Assembly: GCF_000008185.1 (NCBI RefSeq)
Contig: NC_002967.9
Location: 2,294,001 to 2,358,000 of the forward strand
Length of the DNA stretch: 64,000 bases
Reading direction: 5' to 3'
Source: Treponema denticola ATCC 35405
Lineage (GTDB): Bacteria > Spirochaetota > Spirochaetia > Treponematales > Treponemataceae
Within the stretch, counting starts at the first letter, position 1; the number at the start of each line of letters is the position of its first letter. The notes beneath the pieces were generated by a model. It did not search any database. It had not been told where the DNA came from and saw nothing but the letters and a program-made list of their open reading frames with translations. Below are positions 24,718 through 34,243 of the stretch, in pieces. The position numbers and the translations under genes are program-made.

Positions 24718-25755
24718 TTAAAAATTATTACGATAAATTATAGGACTAAGAGTTTTTTTTCCTGCCAAGAGCATGATAAGGCGGTCGAAGCCCATGGCAA
24801 CACCTGAGCATGGCGACATCTTAGAGCAAGTCTCCCCGAAGTTTTTTACCGGCGGATGAGGAACGAGAGCGTTTTTTTGCTTTAATTCGTTTTCGTTTTT
24901 AAAATAAGAATTTATTTTGCTTTTATTCCTTTCTTCGGTATAGCAGTTTGCAAGCTCAACCCCGTTTAAATAAACTTCCCATCGCTCGACGGTCTTCCAT
25001 TCAAGAGCTTCATTTTTTTTATTTAAAACCCTTTTGGAATTTTCTGCGGCAAGGCAGGGCACGAAGGCGGGATAATCCAAAATAGCTATGAGTCTGTTTT
25101 TAGGAAGATTGGGCTCAACTGCATGGACTAAAATAAGCTCATATAAATCGTCCTCTTTCCAATCCGAATAGTTTTCAGCTTCTCCGAGCCCTAACTTTTC
25201 GGCATAATAAGCAAGCTCCTCCGGTGAATGTTCCGTACTTAAAGGCACTCCTGCGTATTTTCTAAAGGCTTCGTCCATAGTCAGGCACTCAAATCCCTTT
25301 GATAAGGTTTTTAAGACCTCCCTGTCAACAAGAGGATTTTCTTTTACCCTATCGGAAACATGGCTTAAAAATTCTTCGCTTATCTTTACGGAATCTTTAT
25401 AGTTTGCGTTTACCGTATAATATTCGAGCATGGTAAATTCGGGGCTATGGATATTGCCTATCGATTCTGCATTGCGGTAGCATTTTGAAATTTGAAAAAC
25501 CGAGCGGGAAGTTTGGGCTATTATCGGCTTAATATAAACTTCGGGAGAAGGGACCAAAAAAAGGGCTTTTCCTGTAGGGCTTTTTTTTAACAAGGACGGA
25601 CTTAGATATTCCGTTTTAAAAACCTCCAAACAGGTTTCAGGGATTAGCTCTCCCGAAAGAGCCGGCGTATCCAATTCCAAATAATTTTTTTTAATAAAAA
25701 ATTCCCTTGCGGCCTGAATACTAAGGGCACGCAATTCTAAAGCTTCAATATCCAT
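24718..25755 (-). CDS. epmA: EF-P lysine lysyltransferase (PoxA/GenX)
   Basis: 345 residues, the size of EpmA, lacking the anticodon-binding domain of lysyl-tRNA synthetase. Class II motifs: ELDTPALSGELIPETCLEVF, FQISKCYRNAESIGNIHSPE (motif 2), ELANCYTEE, and GVAMGFDRLIMLLAG (motif 3). It attaches lysine to elongation factor P so that ribosomes pass polyproline stretches. No efp or epmB lies in the window. It follows the permease gene by 13 bp and is probably co-transcribed. Confidence 0.9.
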   Translation of the reverse strand: MDIEALELRALSIQAAREFFIKKNYLELDTPALSGELIPETCLEVFKTEYLSPSLLKKSPTGKALFLVPSPEVYIKPIIAQTSRSVFQISKCYRNAESIGNIHSPEFTMLEYYTVNANYKDSVKISEEFLSHVSDRVKENPLVDREVLKTLSKGFECLTMDEAFRKYAGVPLSTEHSPEELAYYAEKLGLGEAENYSDWKEDDLYELILVHAVEPNLPKNRLIAILDYPAFVPCLAAENSKRVLNKKNEALEWKTVERWEVYLNGVELANCYTEERNKSKINSYFKNENELKQKNALVPHPPVKNFGETCSKMSPCSGVAMGFDRLIMLLAGKKTLSPIIYRNNF

Positions 25756-25768
25756 AAGAAAACCTCAT

Positions 25769-27007
25769 TTATTCTGCAAGGGCTAGGACGGGATCAAGCC
25801 TTGCAGCCTTGATAGCAGGATGAAGGCCGAAAAATATTCCCGTACATACGCTTACCGAAAAGGCTATCAGCGAGCCCGAAAAATTGGGTAAAAAGATTAT
25901 TTCGGGAGGGAAGAAGACGTTTACAATCAGCTTACTGATTAGAAGCCCTAAAACTATACCTATGAGCCCGCCTGTAAGAGTAAGAGAAGCCGATTCTATT
26001 AAAAACTGCATTCTTATGGCTCCGCCCGTGGCTCCGAGAGCCTTTCTTATACCTATCTCCCTTCGGCGCTCGGTAACGGTAACAAGCATTATATTCATAA
26101 TGCCTATACCCCCGACAAGCAAGGATATTCCGGCTATGGCAGAAAGCACAAGACTTACCATTCCTGTAATCTTAGTCATTTGCTCAAACTGCTGACGGGC
26201 AGAGTAAACCCACAGAGCAAAGCGGTTACCGCCCGACAGTTCTTCAGAAAAATCTTGAATCTTTACTTCAACCTTGGAGGAGACCTTAGGGTCCGAGATA
26301 GCAACTTCGGCTGCCCAAACAGCCTCAGATACCTTTCCCGGAAGCCTACTCAGAGCAAATTTTCTTGGAACAAAGACGGCATCAGAGGTGCGGATCACCC
26401 AGGTATTTTTGGGTTTTACAACGCCTATGACCTGAAGACGCACAATAAGGGGAGGAGACTTTTCGCTGCTTGACGGAATCTGCAAAGTAATAAATTTACC
26501 TACAGCCCTGCCCTCGGGAAAAAGCTGAAAAGCTATCCTTTCGCCTATAATAGCCTTTTCAGCTCCCGTAGAATAATCGGAAGAAGAAAAAAAACTGCCG
26601 TAATCCATAACCACTCGGTGAGATTCAAGCCTTTCAGCTTCAATTCCTTCTATATCGCTAATTTCAATCCGCAAATCATTCCTTATAATTGAGGCTTGAA
26701 AAGTGTTGGAATAAAAAACATGCTTTATCTCGGGGATTTTTTGCATCAGCTTTTTACGGAAAGCCTCATCAAATTTTATGATTTTACCTTCACCTGCGAA
26801 TTCGGGATTATCCGCCTGAGTTCCTATGTTGATTATATCCATACTGAACTCTTCAAATTCTTTTATCATGCTGTTTGAAAGAGAACTTGCAAGGCTTGTA
26901 ACAATTATAACCGAGGTAACGCCAATCACTATGCCCAATAAGGAAAGAAGGGTCCGCATCTTGTTTGTTCTAAAATTATGAAGGGCATTTATAAAATCTT
27001 CAAACAT
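25769..27007 (-). CDS. MacB/FtsX-type ABC transporter permease
   Basis: 412 residues. TM1 (~22-45, LLSLLGIVIGVTSVIIVTSL), a large periplasmic MacB_PCD domain, then three TMs in the FtsX domain (~285-400; LLVGGIGIMNIMLVTVTERRREIGIRKALGA is characteristic). No ATPase domain is fused. With the adaptor and outer-membrane genes upstream it forms a MacA-MacB-TolC-like tripartite machine exporting from the periplasm. The matching ATPase is not found in the cluster. Confidence 0.92.
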   Translation of the reverse strand: MFEDFINALHNFRTNKMRTLLSLLGIVIGVTSVIIVTSLASSLSNSMIKEFEEFSMDIINIGTQADNPEFAGEGKIIKFDEAFRKKLMQKIPEIKHVFYSNTFQASIIRNDLRIEISDIEGIEAERLESHRVVMDYGSFFSSSDYSTGAEKAIIGERIAFQLFPEGRAVGKFITLQIPSSSEKSPPLIVRLQVIGVVKPKNTWVIRTSDAVFVPRKFALSRLPGKVSEAVWAAEVAISDPKVSSKVEVKIQDFSEELSGGNRFALWVYSARQQFEQMTKITGMVSLVLSAIAGISLLVGGIGIMNIMLVTVTERRREIGIRKALGATGGAIRMQFLIESASLTLTGGLIGIVLGLLISKLIVNVFFPPEIIFLPNFSGSLIAFSVSVCTGIFFGLHPAIKAARLDPVLALAE

Positions 27008-27014
27008 TTTTCTC

Positions 27015-27986
27015 TTACCACTTAGGAGGCTTTACTCTCAAGGTATCGCCTTCCTTTAAGCCGGATAAAACTTTTACGGTGCCCTGAGTATAGGCTTCAA
27101 CCTCGACATTAACCCTTTCAATCTTGCCGTTTTCAAGAAGCCTTTCAACGTATGGTTCGCCCTTATCGTAGGAAAGAGCCGTTTGATCCAAAAGCAAAAC
27201 TTCTTCATCTTCACCGGCAATAATGTTTCCGCTAAAAGAATAACCGGGTAAAACATTTTCGGGGAGCTTATCGACAACTATCTTTGTTTCTATCACAGTA
27301 GCACCCCTTTGGCTGCCGGACTTAGCGATTGAAGAGTGATAGGTAACACGGCCTTCCACTTTTTCATCGCCGAGAGCTTGAAAGCTGAGTAAAACTTTTT
27401 GCCCTACTTTTAACCTAGGAACATCTCCTTCTGAAACATCGACAGTAGACTTAAAAAAGGAGCGGTCTATAATCACCCCGAAATTATCCTTGGGCATAAC
27501 ATATGAACCTTCGGTAAGATCAAAAGAAACGACTATACCGTCAAACTTTGCATAAACGCTTCTATCCCGTAAGGCCCTCTTTAAAGATTCAAGCTCCAGT
27601 TTCATAAGTTCAAGGTTTTTAGAATAGCCTTGCAATTTTTCTTTTTCGATAAGAAATTCCTGCTTTGCAACTTGAAAAGCCTGATAGGTATTGTCAAGAG
27701 CAAAGATAAGGTCGCCTTTTTTTACGGTATCGCCTTCTTTAACCGCAACTTTTTTTATAAGGCCCTCGCCGGGAGAGTGAAGGTTTTGCTGTTGAGCAGG
27801 CTGGATATAGCCTGAAACTTGAATAACATCCTGTATTACTTCTTTAGTTACCGTAACCGTTTGAGAAATCTCCTCAGTTCCCTTCTTGGGTAAAAAAAGA
27901 ATCCAAACTATCAAAAGTATAATTATTGCGGCAGCAACCATTAAAATAATCTTTTTATTTTTATTTTTTTGCTTTGTATCCTGCAT
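27015..27986 (-). CDS. Membrane-fusion (periplasmic adaptor) protein, MacA/HlyD type
   Basis: 323 residues. One N-terminal TM (~12-31) after a lysine-rich start. Biotinyl-lipoyl-like halves are visible (NLHSPGEGLIKKVAVKEGDTVKKGDLIFALD; then AKFDGIVVSFDLTEGSYV), with a short coiled-coil hairpin between them and a beta-barrel and membrane-proximal domain (GLKEGDTLRVKPP at the end). It bridges the permease and the outer-membrane channel. It lies between those two genes with 0-7 bp gaps, so one operon. Confidence 0.92.
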   Translation of the reverse strand: MQDTKQKNKNKKIILMVAAAIIILLIVWILFLPKKGTEEISQTVTVTKEVIQDVIQVSGYIQPAQQQNLHSPGEGLIKKVAVKEGDTVKKGDLIFALDNTYQAFQVAKQEFLIEKEKLQGYSKNLELMKLELESLKRALRDRSVYAKFDGIVVSFDLTEGSYVMPKDNFGVIIDRSFFKSTVDVSEGDVPRLKVGQKVLLSFQALGDEKVEGRVTYHSSIAKSGSQRGATVIETKIVVDKLPENVLPGYSFSGNIIAGEDEEVLLLDQTALSYDKGEPYVERLLENGKIERVNVEVEAYTQGTVKVLSGLKEGDTLRVKPPKW

Positions 27987-29399
27987 TTATTTTTCCTCTA
28001 TATCGAAAGCTTCTTTTAATTCGGCATTGAAAATATGTACGGCAATATTCGAATCGGCTGAACCTAAAAGAGCGGTAATATATTGCAAAGAAGCCTGCTT
28101 ATTTTCCAAAGCGTTTATAAGTCCCCTTTGGAACCATTTAGCATGTTCCTCGGCATTTTCTTTATAAATATCCAGTTCTTCGGCATAGCGGATTTGCTGC
28201 CATTCAAGCTGTTCCCATTTAAGTTTAAAGGTATTAAACTCTTTAGCAAAATTATTTCTAGTGTTTCCCAGCTTTATCTTTTCGCCCGCTTCTTTTAAGG
28301 AAACATTCTTTTTATTAAGATAATAATCATAAATTGCAAGCGGATTTATCGAAAAAGACACCTGCATGGCCGGAACGGAAGCGGAGTCCAGACTTAAGCT
28401 AAGGCCCGTATCAAGCCTTACCCCGGGAAACATCAGCTGCAGCCCCGAACTTATGTTCTTATTTTGGTTCATAGTATAAGAATATCCCAAACTTGCAGAA
28501 GCCGAAAATGGGCTTAAATCCATTTTATTTTTTTCGAGAAGTTTTTTATAATCATTTTCCGCTTTTAAAAGAGGCTTATAGTTTTCGGCCTTCAGGTTTT
28601 CCATAGAAATCAGCTTTTGTTTAGGGAGGCTCTTTGCAAGCCTTATAAAAAATTCATCCTCATCTTTTTTTGGAATATCAAGACCGCAGGACTCAAAAAA
28701 AAGACGGGCAGAAACCTCAAAAGAAAATTCCGTTTCTTTTTCTGTCCTTTCGGAGCTTATCAAATTAAGCCTTGCCGTTCTTAACTTTGAAGATGTTTCG
28801 GAATAGCCTTCTGCAAGAATCTGTTTGTAGTTAATATCGGCCTGAATACCTGAAAGTCTTTTTGCAAGAAGAGCCGAATATTCGCTTAATATTTTTTGAA
28901 TATCGGTTAAAAGTTTTTTTTCGGCAAGCTCTTTAACGCTCTTTACTTTTTTTTCGGCCTCTTTAAGAGCTTCCAAGGAAGTTTCAATTTCCTGCTTTTT
29001 TCTTTTGCGGGCTTGGCTGTAAATATCGCCCGAAAGCCCCAGCGAAAAATCTTGAGAGCTTTTTCCCATCTTATAGGAATAAGGGGCTGACAGCTTGAGT
29101 CCCAGATTATTATAAAGAGGCATACCTGCCGAAACCGAGGGCTGTACGGAAAATCCCGATTTATCCTTTTCGGAACTAAGATTAAAATTTAAGGTAGAAC
29201 TAAAGTCAAAGGCAAAGATGGAATTAAGCCTTACGGATTTATAATTATTTAGAGCTATCGCCGCTTCGTTTTCTATCAAAACAATATCGGTATCGTTTTT
29301 GCAGCGGTACTCCAAAATTTTGTCATAAATATTTTCTTGAGCAAAAAGAACATTTAATGAAATGAAGAGATAAATAAAAAAAGAATTATGTTTAAGCAT
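27987..29399 (-). CDS. TolC-like outer-membrane efflux protein
   Basis: 470 residues from ATG 29399. A signal peptide (FFIYLFISLNVLFAQ) is followed by alternating long coiled-coil helices (ARKRKKQEIETSLEALKEAEKKV; ERTEKETEFSFEVSARLF) and beta segments, the TolC layout in two halves. Annotated from overall pattern and position before the adaptor gene. The stop is immediately followed by the adaptor start. A promoter with TTGACT-17-TAATCT lies just upstream. Confidence 0.8.
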   Translation of the reverse strand: MLKHNSFFIYLFISLNVLFAQENIYDKILEYRCKNDTDIVLIENEAAIALNNYKSVRLNSIFAFDFSSTLNFNLSSEKDKSGFSVQPSVSAGMPLYNNLGLKLSAPYSYKMGKSSQDFSLGLSGDIYSQARKRKKQEIETSLEALKEAEKKVKSVKELAEKKLLTDIQKILSEYSALLAKRLSGIQADINYKQILAEGYSETSSKLRTARLNLISSERTEKETEFSFEVSARLFFESCGLDIPKKDEDEFFIRLAKSLPKQKLISMENLKAENYKPLLKAENDYKKLLEKNKMDLSPFSASASLGYSYTMNQNKNISSGLQLMFPGVRLDTGLSLSLDSASVPAMQVSFSINPLAIYDYYLNKKNVSLKEAGEKIKLGNTRNNFAKEFNTFKLKWEQLEWQQIRYAEELDIYKENAEEHAKWFQRGLINALENKQASLQYITALLGSADSNIAVHIFNAELKEAFDIEEK

Positions 29400-29412
29400 T
29401 TTTGACACTTGT

Positions 29413-29441
29413 AAGATTACAAAAAAAGAATAAAAAAGTCA
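29413..29441 (-). promoter_or_regulatory. Promoter of the TolC-MacA-MacB-like operon
   Basis: TTGACT, 17-bp T-rich spacer, TAATCT. The -10 is 13-14 nt from the ATG, so the leader would be very short. Confidence 0.55.
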
Positions 29442-29456
29442 AGGAATTATCGACTC

Positions 29457-29486
29457 TTGAACTAGCTAAGATATTTTTGCTATAAT
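29457..29486 (+). promoter_or_regulatory. mazG promoter (leaderless type)
   Basis: TTGAAC, 18-bp spacer, TATAAT. Only 7 nt (ACAACAC) lie between the -10 and the ATG; no Shine-Dalgarno is possible in between. Confidence 0.7.
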
Positions 29487-29493
29487 ACAACAC

Positions 29494-30339
29494 ATGGAAA
29501 ATTCACAACTGATTGAGAGCTTTGAAGCTCTTTTTAATGTAATTAAAAGATTAAGGGGGCCGGGAGGCTGTCCATGGGATATAGCCCAAACCCCTATGAG
29601 TATGCGCAAGTCCCTTTTGGAAGAAGCTTACGAGGCAGCTGACGCAATAGAAGAACACCATAATACCGGACAAAACGCCGAGCATGTAAAAGAAGAACTC
29701 GGCGATATTCTTTTAAATGTACTGATGATTTCGTATATGTATGAACAAGAAGGCCTTTTTTCAACTGCCGATATTATGAAAAATCTTACCGAAAAGCTGA
29801 TAAGAAGGCATCCTCATGTTTTCGGGGAAACGGAAGGCTATGAAGGGCCTGAAAGCGATAAAAAAGCTTCGACTCCCGAATCCGTTTTAAACCAATGGGA
29901 AAACATAAAAGAAAAAATTGAAAGACCTAAGGCCGAATCAATTTTGGATTCCATCCCTAAAAATTTTCCGCCGATGCTGCGGGCCTTAAAGATTTCAAAA
30001 AAGGCAGCAAAGGCCGGTTTTGAGTGGACTGAAATAGGCGGCCTTATCGAAAAGATGGAAGAAGAAACGGCAGAATTTGCCGAAGCCGTTAAATCAGGAT
30101 CCGAGGCCGCGATGGAAGATGAGATAGGAGATGTATTCTTTGTTGCCGTCAATGCCGCCCGTTTTTTAAAGATAGATCCCGAAATGGCTTTGATGCATGC
30201 AAACAAAAAATTTGAAAGGCGGTTCCGGTTTGTTGAGGCCGAAATGAAAAAAAACGGCCTTGAGCTTTTACCCGAAAATGGGGAAAAGATGGAAGAATTT
30301 TGGAATAAGGCAAAACTTAAAGAAAGGTCTAAAAATTAA
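29494..30339 (+). CDS. mazG: Nucleoside triphosphate pyrophosphohydrolase MazG
   Basis: 281 residues, a two-domain MazG. The first domain has GPGGCPWDIAQTPMSMRKSLLEEAYEA and EELGDILLNVLM; the second has EEETAEFAEAVK and EDEIGDVFFVAVNAAR. The paired ExxE and ExxD metal-binding motifs are intact. It hydrolyses NTPs to NMPs, linked to nucleotide-pool sanitation and stress. It is monocistronic, between its own promoter and a shared terminator. Confidence 0.94.
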   Translation: MENSQLIESFEALFNVIKRLRGPGGCPWDIAQTPMSMRKSLLEEAYEAADAIEEHHNTGQNAEHVKEELGDILLNVLMISYMYEQEGLFSTADIMKNLTEKLIRRHPHVFGETEGYEGPESDKKASTPESVLNQWENIKEKIERPKAESILDSIPKNFPPMLRALKISKKAAKAGFEWTEIGGLIEKMEEETAEFAEAVKSGSEAAMEDEIGDVFFVAVNAARFLKIDPEMALMHANKKFERRFRFVEAEMKKNGLELLPENGEKMEEFWNKAKLKERSKN

Positions 30340-30347
30340 CAAAGCAT

Positions 30348-30385
30348 AAAAAAAGAGTTTTGCTTAAACACAAAACTCTTTTTTT
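30348..30385. terminator. Bidirectional terminator between mazG and the FKBP gene
   Basis: A 15-bp perfect stem (AAAAAAAGAGTTTTG / CAAAACTCTTTTTTT) with an 8-nt loop lies between converging genes and gives a T-run on both strands. Confidence 0.85.
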
Positions 30386-30398
30386 CTTTTACCGGTTA

Positions 30399-31148
30399 CT
30401 ACTTTTGGGGTAAGATATTTACCAACTCAATGTCAAAAATCAAAACAGCATTGGGGGGAATTATAACCGTATTGCCCTGAGTAATACCCTGTTCTCCGTA
30501 AGCCAATGCCGGCGGAACATAAAGTCTGAATTTTGCATCCTGGCTCATCAACTGTAAGCCTTCTTTCCAGCCGGGGATCACCCTTGATAACTGGATTTTT
30601 ACGCTTGAACCGCTTTTATATGAATCGTCAAAAACACTTTCGTCTATAAGTTTTCCGATATAGTTGACTTCAACTTCATCATTTGCTGTAGGATAGAAAT
30701 CTTCCTTCCCCTTTGAAAGCACCTCATACTGCAAACCGGATTCGGTAACTACAACACCCTCTTTAGCCTTGTTTTTTTCCAAAAAGGCATTAGCTTCTTC
30801 AAGAGCCTTTGCAGCCTTTTCTATCTGAGCCATTTTAAAGGCCTTATTTAAAACCGTCTGAGCATCCTGAAGTCCTGTTTCTTTAAAATCCTTAGCCATT
30901 GCTTCATTATAGCCCTTTAAAATGTGCTTGGGGTTGAGTTTTATACCGTCTTGCTTTGCACTTTGTGCGATGATAACGCCGAAGGCATAGCCTACCTCTT
31001 CCTCGGTTACCGAAATTTTTTCCTTTTCATCGGCTGCATTGTTTTCGGAAGGAACTTCCGTTTCCGCTTTTTTGTCCTTACAGGATGTAAACGCAAAAAA
31101 CAAGCAGGCACAACATAAAATAAGAGTAAAATTTTTAATAAATTTCAT
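30399..31148 (-). CDS. FKBP-type peptidyl-prolyl isomerase lipoprotein (Mip/FkpA-like)
   Basis: 249 residues. A lipoprotein signal (LILCCACLFFAFTSC), a Lys/Glu-rich linker, an N-terminal helical dimerisation region (~50-135; VGYAFGVIIAQSAKQDGI) and a C-terminal FKBP domain (~145-247; VNYIGKLIDESVFDDSYKSG, VIPGWKEGLQLM, YVPPALAYGEQG, VLIFDIELVNI). It assists protein folding in the periplasm. Its own gene unit is followed by a terminator. Confidence 0.93.
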   Translation of the reverse strand: MKFIKNFTLILCCACLFFAFTSCKDKKAETEVPSENNAADEKEKISVTEEEVGYAFGVIIAQSAKQDGIKLNPKHILKGYNEAMAKDFKETGLQDAQTVLNKAFKMAQIEKAAKALEEANAFLEKNKAKEGVVVTESGLQYEVLSKGKEDFYPTANDEVEVNYIGKLIDESVFDDSYKSGSSVKIQLSRVIPGWKEGLQLMSQDAKFRLYVPPALAYGEQGITQGNTVIIPPNAVLIFDIELVNILPQK

Positions 31149-31251
31149 AGAATAAATCCTTATAAATATAAAATATATAGAAGGCGTAAGAATATCAGTC
31201 TTTTAAAAAACAGTCAATAGCCGGACTTTTACATTCTTTCCCAAATAGGCT

Positions 31252-31734
31252 TTATATTACGCCTTTATAGTCGGCTTTTGTGTTAAAGGCTGAGACCATT
31301 ATTAATATTCTTTTTGAAGAACTATCATATCCGCCCAAAAAAGCATAGACTCCTATTTTTTCACCTTTTTTTACATCATTTTTTAAGTGCTGAGCAATGC
31401 TGTTTTGAAATACCATAACCAGTTCATATCCATTTGGAAGTTTATTTGTAATAACACTCCCAAAAAAATTTTCAGGCATTTCAAACCAATATGTAAACAT
31501 ACGAATTTCTTGTTCATATTTTTTATCTTTTTCGGCACTTGGATACTCATCCAATGTAACAGGGAGACCTATAAAGCTGTTAAATATAGTAAGCCCTCCA
31601 TCTTCATTTTCTTTAGCAGCAGACTCTACCATTTTTACTAAGTCGTTAATAGACATTTCCTGATAGTTTTCATACTTAAAAGAATATGCAAAAACCGTAA
31701 CAAATAAAAATAAGACAACTAAAAATTTCTTCAT
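31252..31734 (-). CDS. Secreted hypothetical protein
   Basis: 160 residues with a clear signal peptide (KKFLVVLFLFVTVFAYS). The mature part has no family I recognise. It contains alternating hydrophobic strands (YELVMVFQNSIAQHL; KIGVYAFLGGY; RILIMVSAFN) that suggest a small beta domain. It stands alone between the FKBP gene and the divergent nucleoside kinase gene. Confidence 0.6.
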   Translation of the reverse strand: MKKFLVVLFLFVTVFAYSFKYENYQEMSINDLVKMVESAAKENEDGGLTIFNSFIGLPVTLDEYPSAEKDKKYEQEIRMFTYWFEMPENFFGSVITNKLPNGYELVMVFQNSIAQHLKNDVKKGEKIGVYAFLGGYDSSSKRILIMVSAFNTKADYKGVI

Positions 31735-31903
31735 TTTTCCTCCATAGAGAAAGCTATATCTCTTAAAATTTATCTTAACTTAAAGTTTATTTGAGAAAAA
31801 AAATTTTGTCAAGACTGCGAACCTGTCAAACTATACGTAAATAGCTGGACTTTTATAAAAAATATGGTATAATTAAAGATAGAAAAATAAAGAGGAGAGT
31901 CTT

Positions 31904-33556
31904 ATGGCTTCATTTAAAATAACTTTTCCTGACGGAACTCAAAAAGAATTTGTTAATCCGGTGTCGGCGCGTGAGCTGGTACAATATTTTCCGGCCTGCC
32001 CTGCTCCTATAGTAGGCATAAAGGTAAACAATTTGGTAGTACCCTTAAATAAAACCATCGATGTACAATCCAATATAGAACCGGTAACCTTAGCCGACCG
32101 AGAAGGCTCAAATTTTTACCGAAGAACTCTCTGCCTGATTTTAGCTGCTGCAGCAAAAGAACTCTACCCCGGCTTAAGGCTTTTAATGGGACACAGCCTG
32201 GATTACGGCTATTATTACACCCTTGAAGGAAAAAATTCAAGTAAGGTGGATTTTAAGGCTATAAAGGCAAAAATGGATGAAATGGTAGCTCAAGACATGC
32301 CTATCGATACCCGCTGGCTTTCCTACGAGGAAGCCTTGGAAAAATTCGAACACTCAAATCAACCCGAAACCCATAGACTTTTAAACTACACGAGTAAACC
32401 CCGAATTTTAATAAACCGTTTAGGCAGCTATGAAGATCTCTATTTTCAACCCCTTATGGATAGAATAGGTGAAGTCAAGGTCTTTGATGTAATGCCCTAT
32501 GAAGACGGCTTTTTACTCAGGTTTCCGAGGACATCATCTCCTACAAAGCTCTCGGAATTTAAAGACATTCCCCATCTTTTTGAAATTTATAAAGAATATA
32601 AACAATGGGGAAAACTTGTAGGCGTTTCATCGGTGGGTCAGTTGAACGACTTAATTACCTCAAGAAAAATAAAAGACTATGTAGAAATTACCGAGATACT
32701 TCAAAACAATAAACTTGCCGAAATAGCAAAAAAAATAACGGCTAAAAAAACCGCAAGGGTAATACTGATAGCAGGCCCTTCAAGTTCCGGAAAAACCACT
32801 TCGGCTAAAAAACTTTCAATGCAGCTTAAGGTTCTTGGGTATGTACCTAAGGTTATAAGCCTTGACGATTTTTATCTGGGTATTGCTAAAGCACCGAAAA
32901 AAGAAGACGGAAGGCCCGACTTTGAATGTGTTGAGGCTCTGGACATTGAGCTCTTAAACGATGTCCTTCTCCGTCTATTCAATGGTGAAACAGTCGAAAT
33001 GCCTTCCTACGATTTTAAGGTAAGTGCCCGCAGACCTGAAGGTAAGATGTTTACCCCTGAACAAAACACAATCTTTATACTTGAAGGAATCCATGCTCTG
33101 AACAATAAGCTTACGGCAAAAATAGACGAGTCATTAAAATTTAAGGTCTACCTTTCGGCTCTCACCCAGCTTAATTTGGATGACCATAACCGCATCCCTA
33201 CATCGGATAACAGACTTATAAGACGCATAGTCCGAGATGCCCAGTTTAGAGGAAGCCCTGCAGCAAGAACAATAGGAATGTGGGGCGACGTAAGAAGCGG
33301 AGAATCAAAATATATTTTCCCATTCCAAGGAAATGCCGATGCTGTCTTTAACACGGCCCTGGACTATGAGCTTTCAGTCTTAAAGGTTTATGCAGAACCG
33401 CTTTTAAAGGCGGTAAAGCCGAACCAAAAGGAATACAACGAAGCGTCGAGGCTGTTAACCTTTTTAGGAAACTTTCTACCGCTTCCGGCCAGCTTTGTAC
33501 ACGGACAATCCATATTGCGCGAATTTATCGGAGACAGCGACTTTTCGTACAGCTAA
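31904..33556 (+). CDS. TGS-domain nucleoside (uridine) kinase family protein
   Basis: 550 residues. Residues ~1-60 form a TGS domain and ~65-270 a threonyl-tRNA-synthetase-like second domain. A P-loop kinase of the uridine kinase/PRK type follows (LIAGPSSSGKTTSAKKLS at ~290; VISLDDFYLG; ILEGIHALN; DNRLIRRIVRDAQFRG). This fused architecture is widespread in anaerobes and spirochaetes; substrate not established, probably a nucleoside. AGAGGAGAG precedes the ATG, and TATAAT lies ~30 bp upstream. Confidence 0.9.
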   Translation: MASFKITFPDGTQKEFVNPVSARELVQYFPACPAPIVGIKVNNLVVPLNKTIDVQSNIEPVTLADREGSNFYRRTLCLILAAAAKELYPGLRLLMGHSLDYGYYYTLEGKNSSKVDFKAIKAKMDEMVAQDMPIDTRWLSYEEALEKFEHSNQPETHRLLNYTSKPRILINRLGSYEDLYFQPLMDRIGEVKVFDVMPYEDGFLLRFPRTSSPTKLSEFKDIPHLFEIYKEYKQWGKLVGVSSVGQLNDLITSRKIKDYVEITEILQNNKLAEIAKKITAKKTARVILIAGPSSSGKTTSAKKLSMQLKVLGYVPKVISLDDFYLGIAKAPKKEDGRPDFECVEALDIELLNDVLLRLFNGETVEMPSYDFKVSARRPEGKMFTPEQNTIFILEGIHALNNKLTAKIDESLKFKVYLSALTQLNLDDHNRIPTSDNRLIRRIVRDAQFRGSPAARTIGMWGDVRSGESKYIFPFQGNADAVFNTALDYELSVLKVYAEPLLKAVKPNQKEYNEASRLLTFLGNFLPLPASFVHGQSILREFIGDSDFSYS

Positions 33557-33616
33557 ACTCAGCTAAATTAGGCCTCGTAGACTAAAAAAGATATTTATGC
33601 TATAATACTCAAACAT

Positions 33617-34243
33617 ATGAGTAAGAAATTTGTTTTTTCAGCAAAAGAAGTTGTCGTTTACCCGGGTCAGGGCGTCGGTACTATCACGGATATTACCAAA
33701 AAAGAGATAGCCGGAGAAGTCATTGACTATTATGTTATTTATCTGTCCGATTCGGATATGACGGTCTTAGTCCCTATTACCGGAATCGATAATCTGGGAA
33801 TAAGGCGTATAGTAACAAAGGCAGAAGCTGAAGCCGCCCTCAAATTCCTATCCGAAGATTTTGAACCTATCCCGATAGATTGGAAGGCCCGCTATCAAAT
33901 GAATATGGACCTATTTAAAAGCGGAAAAATCTTGGACACAGGCTCGGTCGTACGCTCCCTCTACCAACGCAGCAAAACAAAGGAGCTTCCCATTCAGGAA
34001 AGAAAGCTCTATGACTCAGCCTATAGAATTTTTCAAGACGAAATAGCAGCGGCATTAAAGATGACAAAAACCGAAGTAGAGGCAGCTATACACTTACACC
34101 TTGAACCGCTAGGCGGCCCAATCGAAAAATTCAAGGATGACTATGACGACGACGATTTAATCGCAAATGATGATGAAAGACTTGATGATGACGATATGGA
34201 TGAAGACGACATAGAAGACTCGGATATGTATGAGGACGATTAA
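33617..34243 (+). CDS. CarD/CdnL-family transcriptional regulator
   Basis: 208 residues. The N-terminal CarD RNA-polymerase-interacting domain (FSAKEVVVYPGQGVGTITDI) is followed by the helical C-terminal domain and an unusual acidic tail (~180-208, mostly Asp/Glu). CarD proteins bind the RNAP beta subunit and stabilise open promoter complexes. TATAAT ends 10 nt before the ATG. The 3' end overlaps ispD by 14 nt, so a transcription regulator heads an isoprenoid operon. Confidence 0.9.
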   Translation: MSKKFVFSAKEVVVYPGQGVGTITDITKKEIAGEVIDYYVIYLSDSDMTVLVPITGIDNLGIRRIVTKAEAEAALKFLSEDFEPIPIDWKARYQMNMDLFKSGKILDTGSVVRSLYQRSKTKELPIQERKLYDSAYRIFQDEIAAALKMTKTEVEAAIHLHLEPLGGPIEKFKDDYDDDDLIANDDERLDDDDMDEDDIEDSDMYEDD

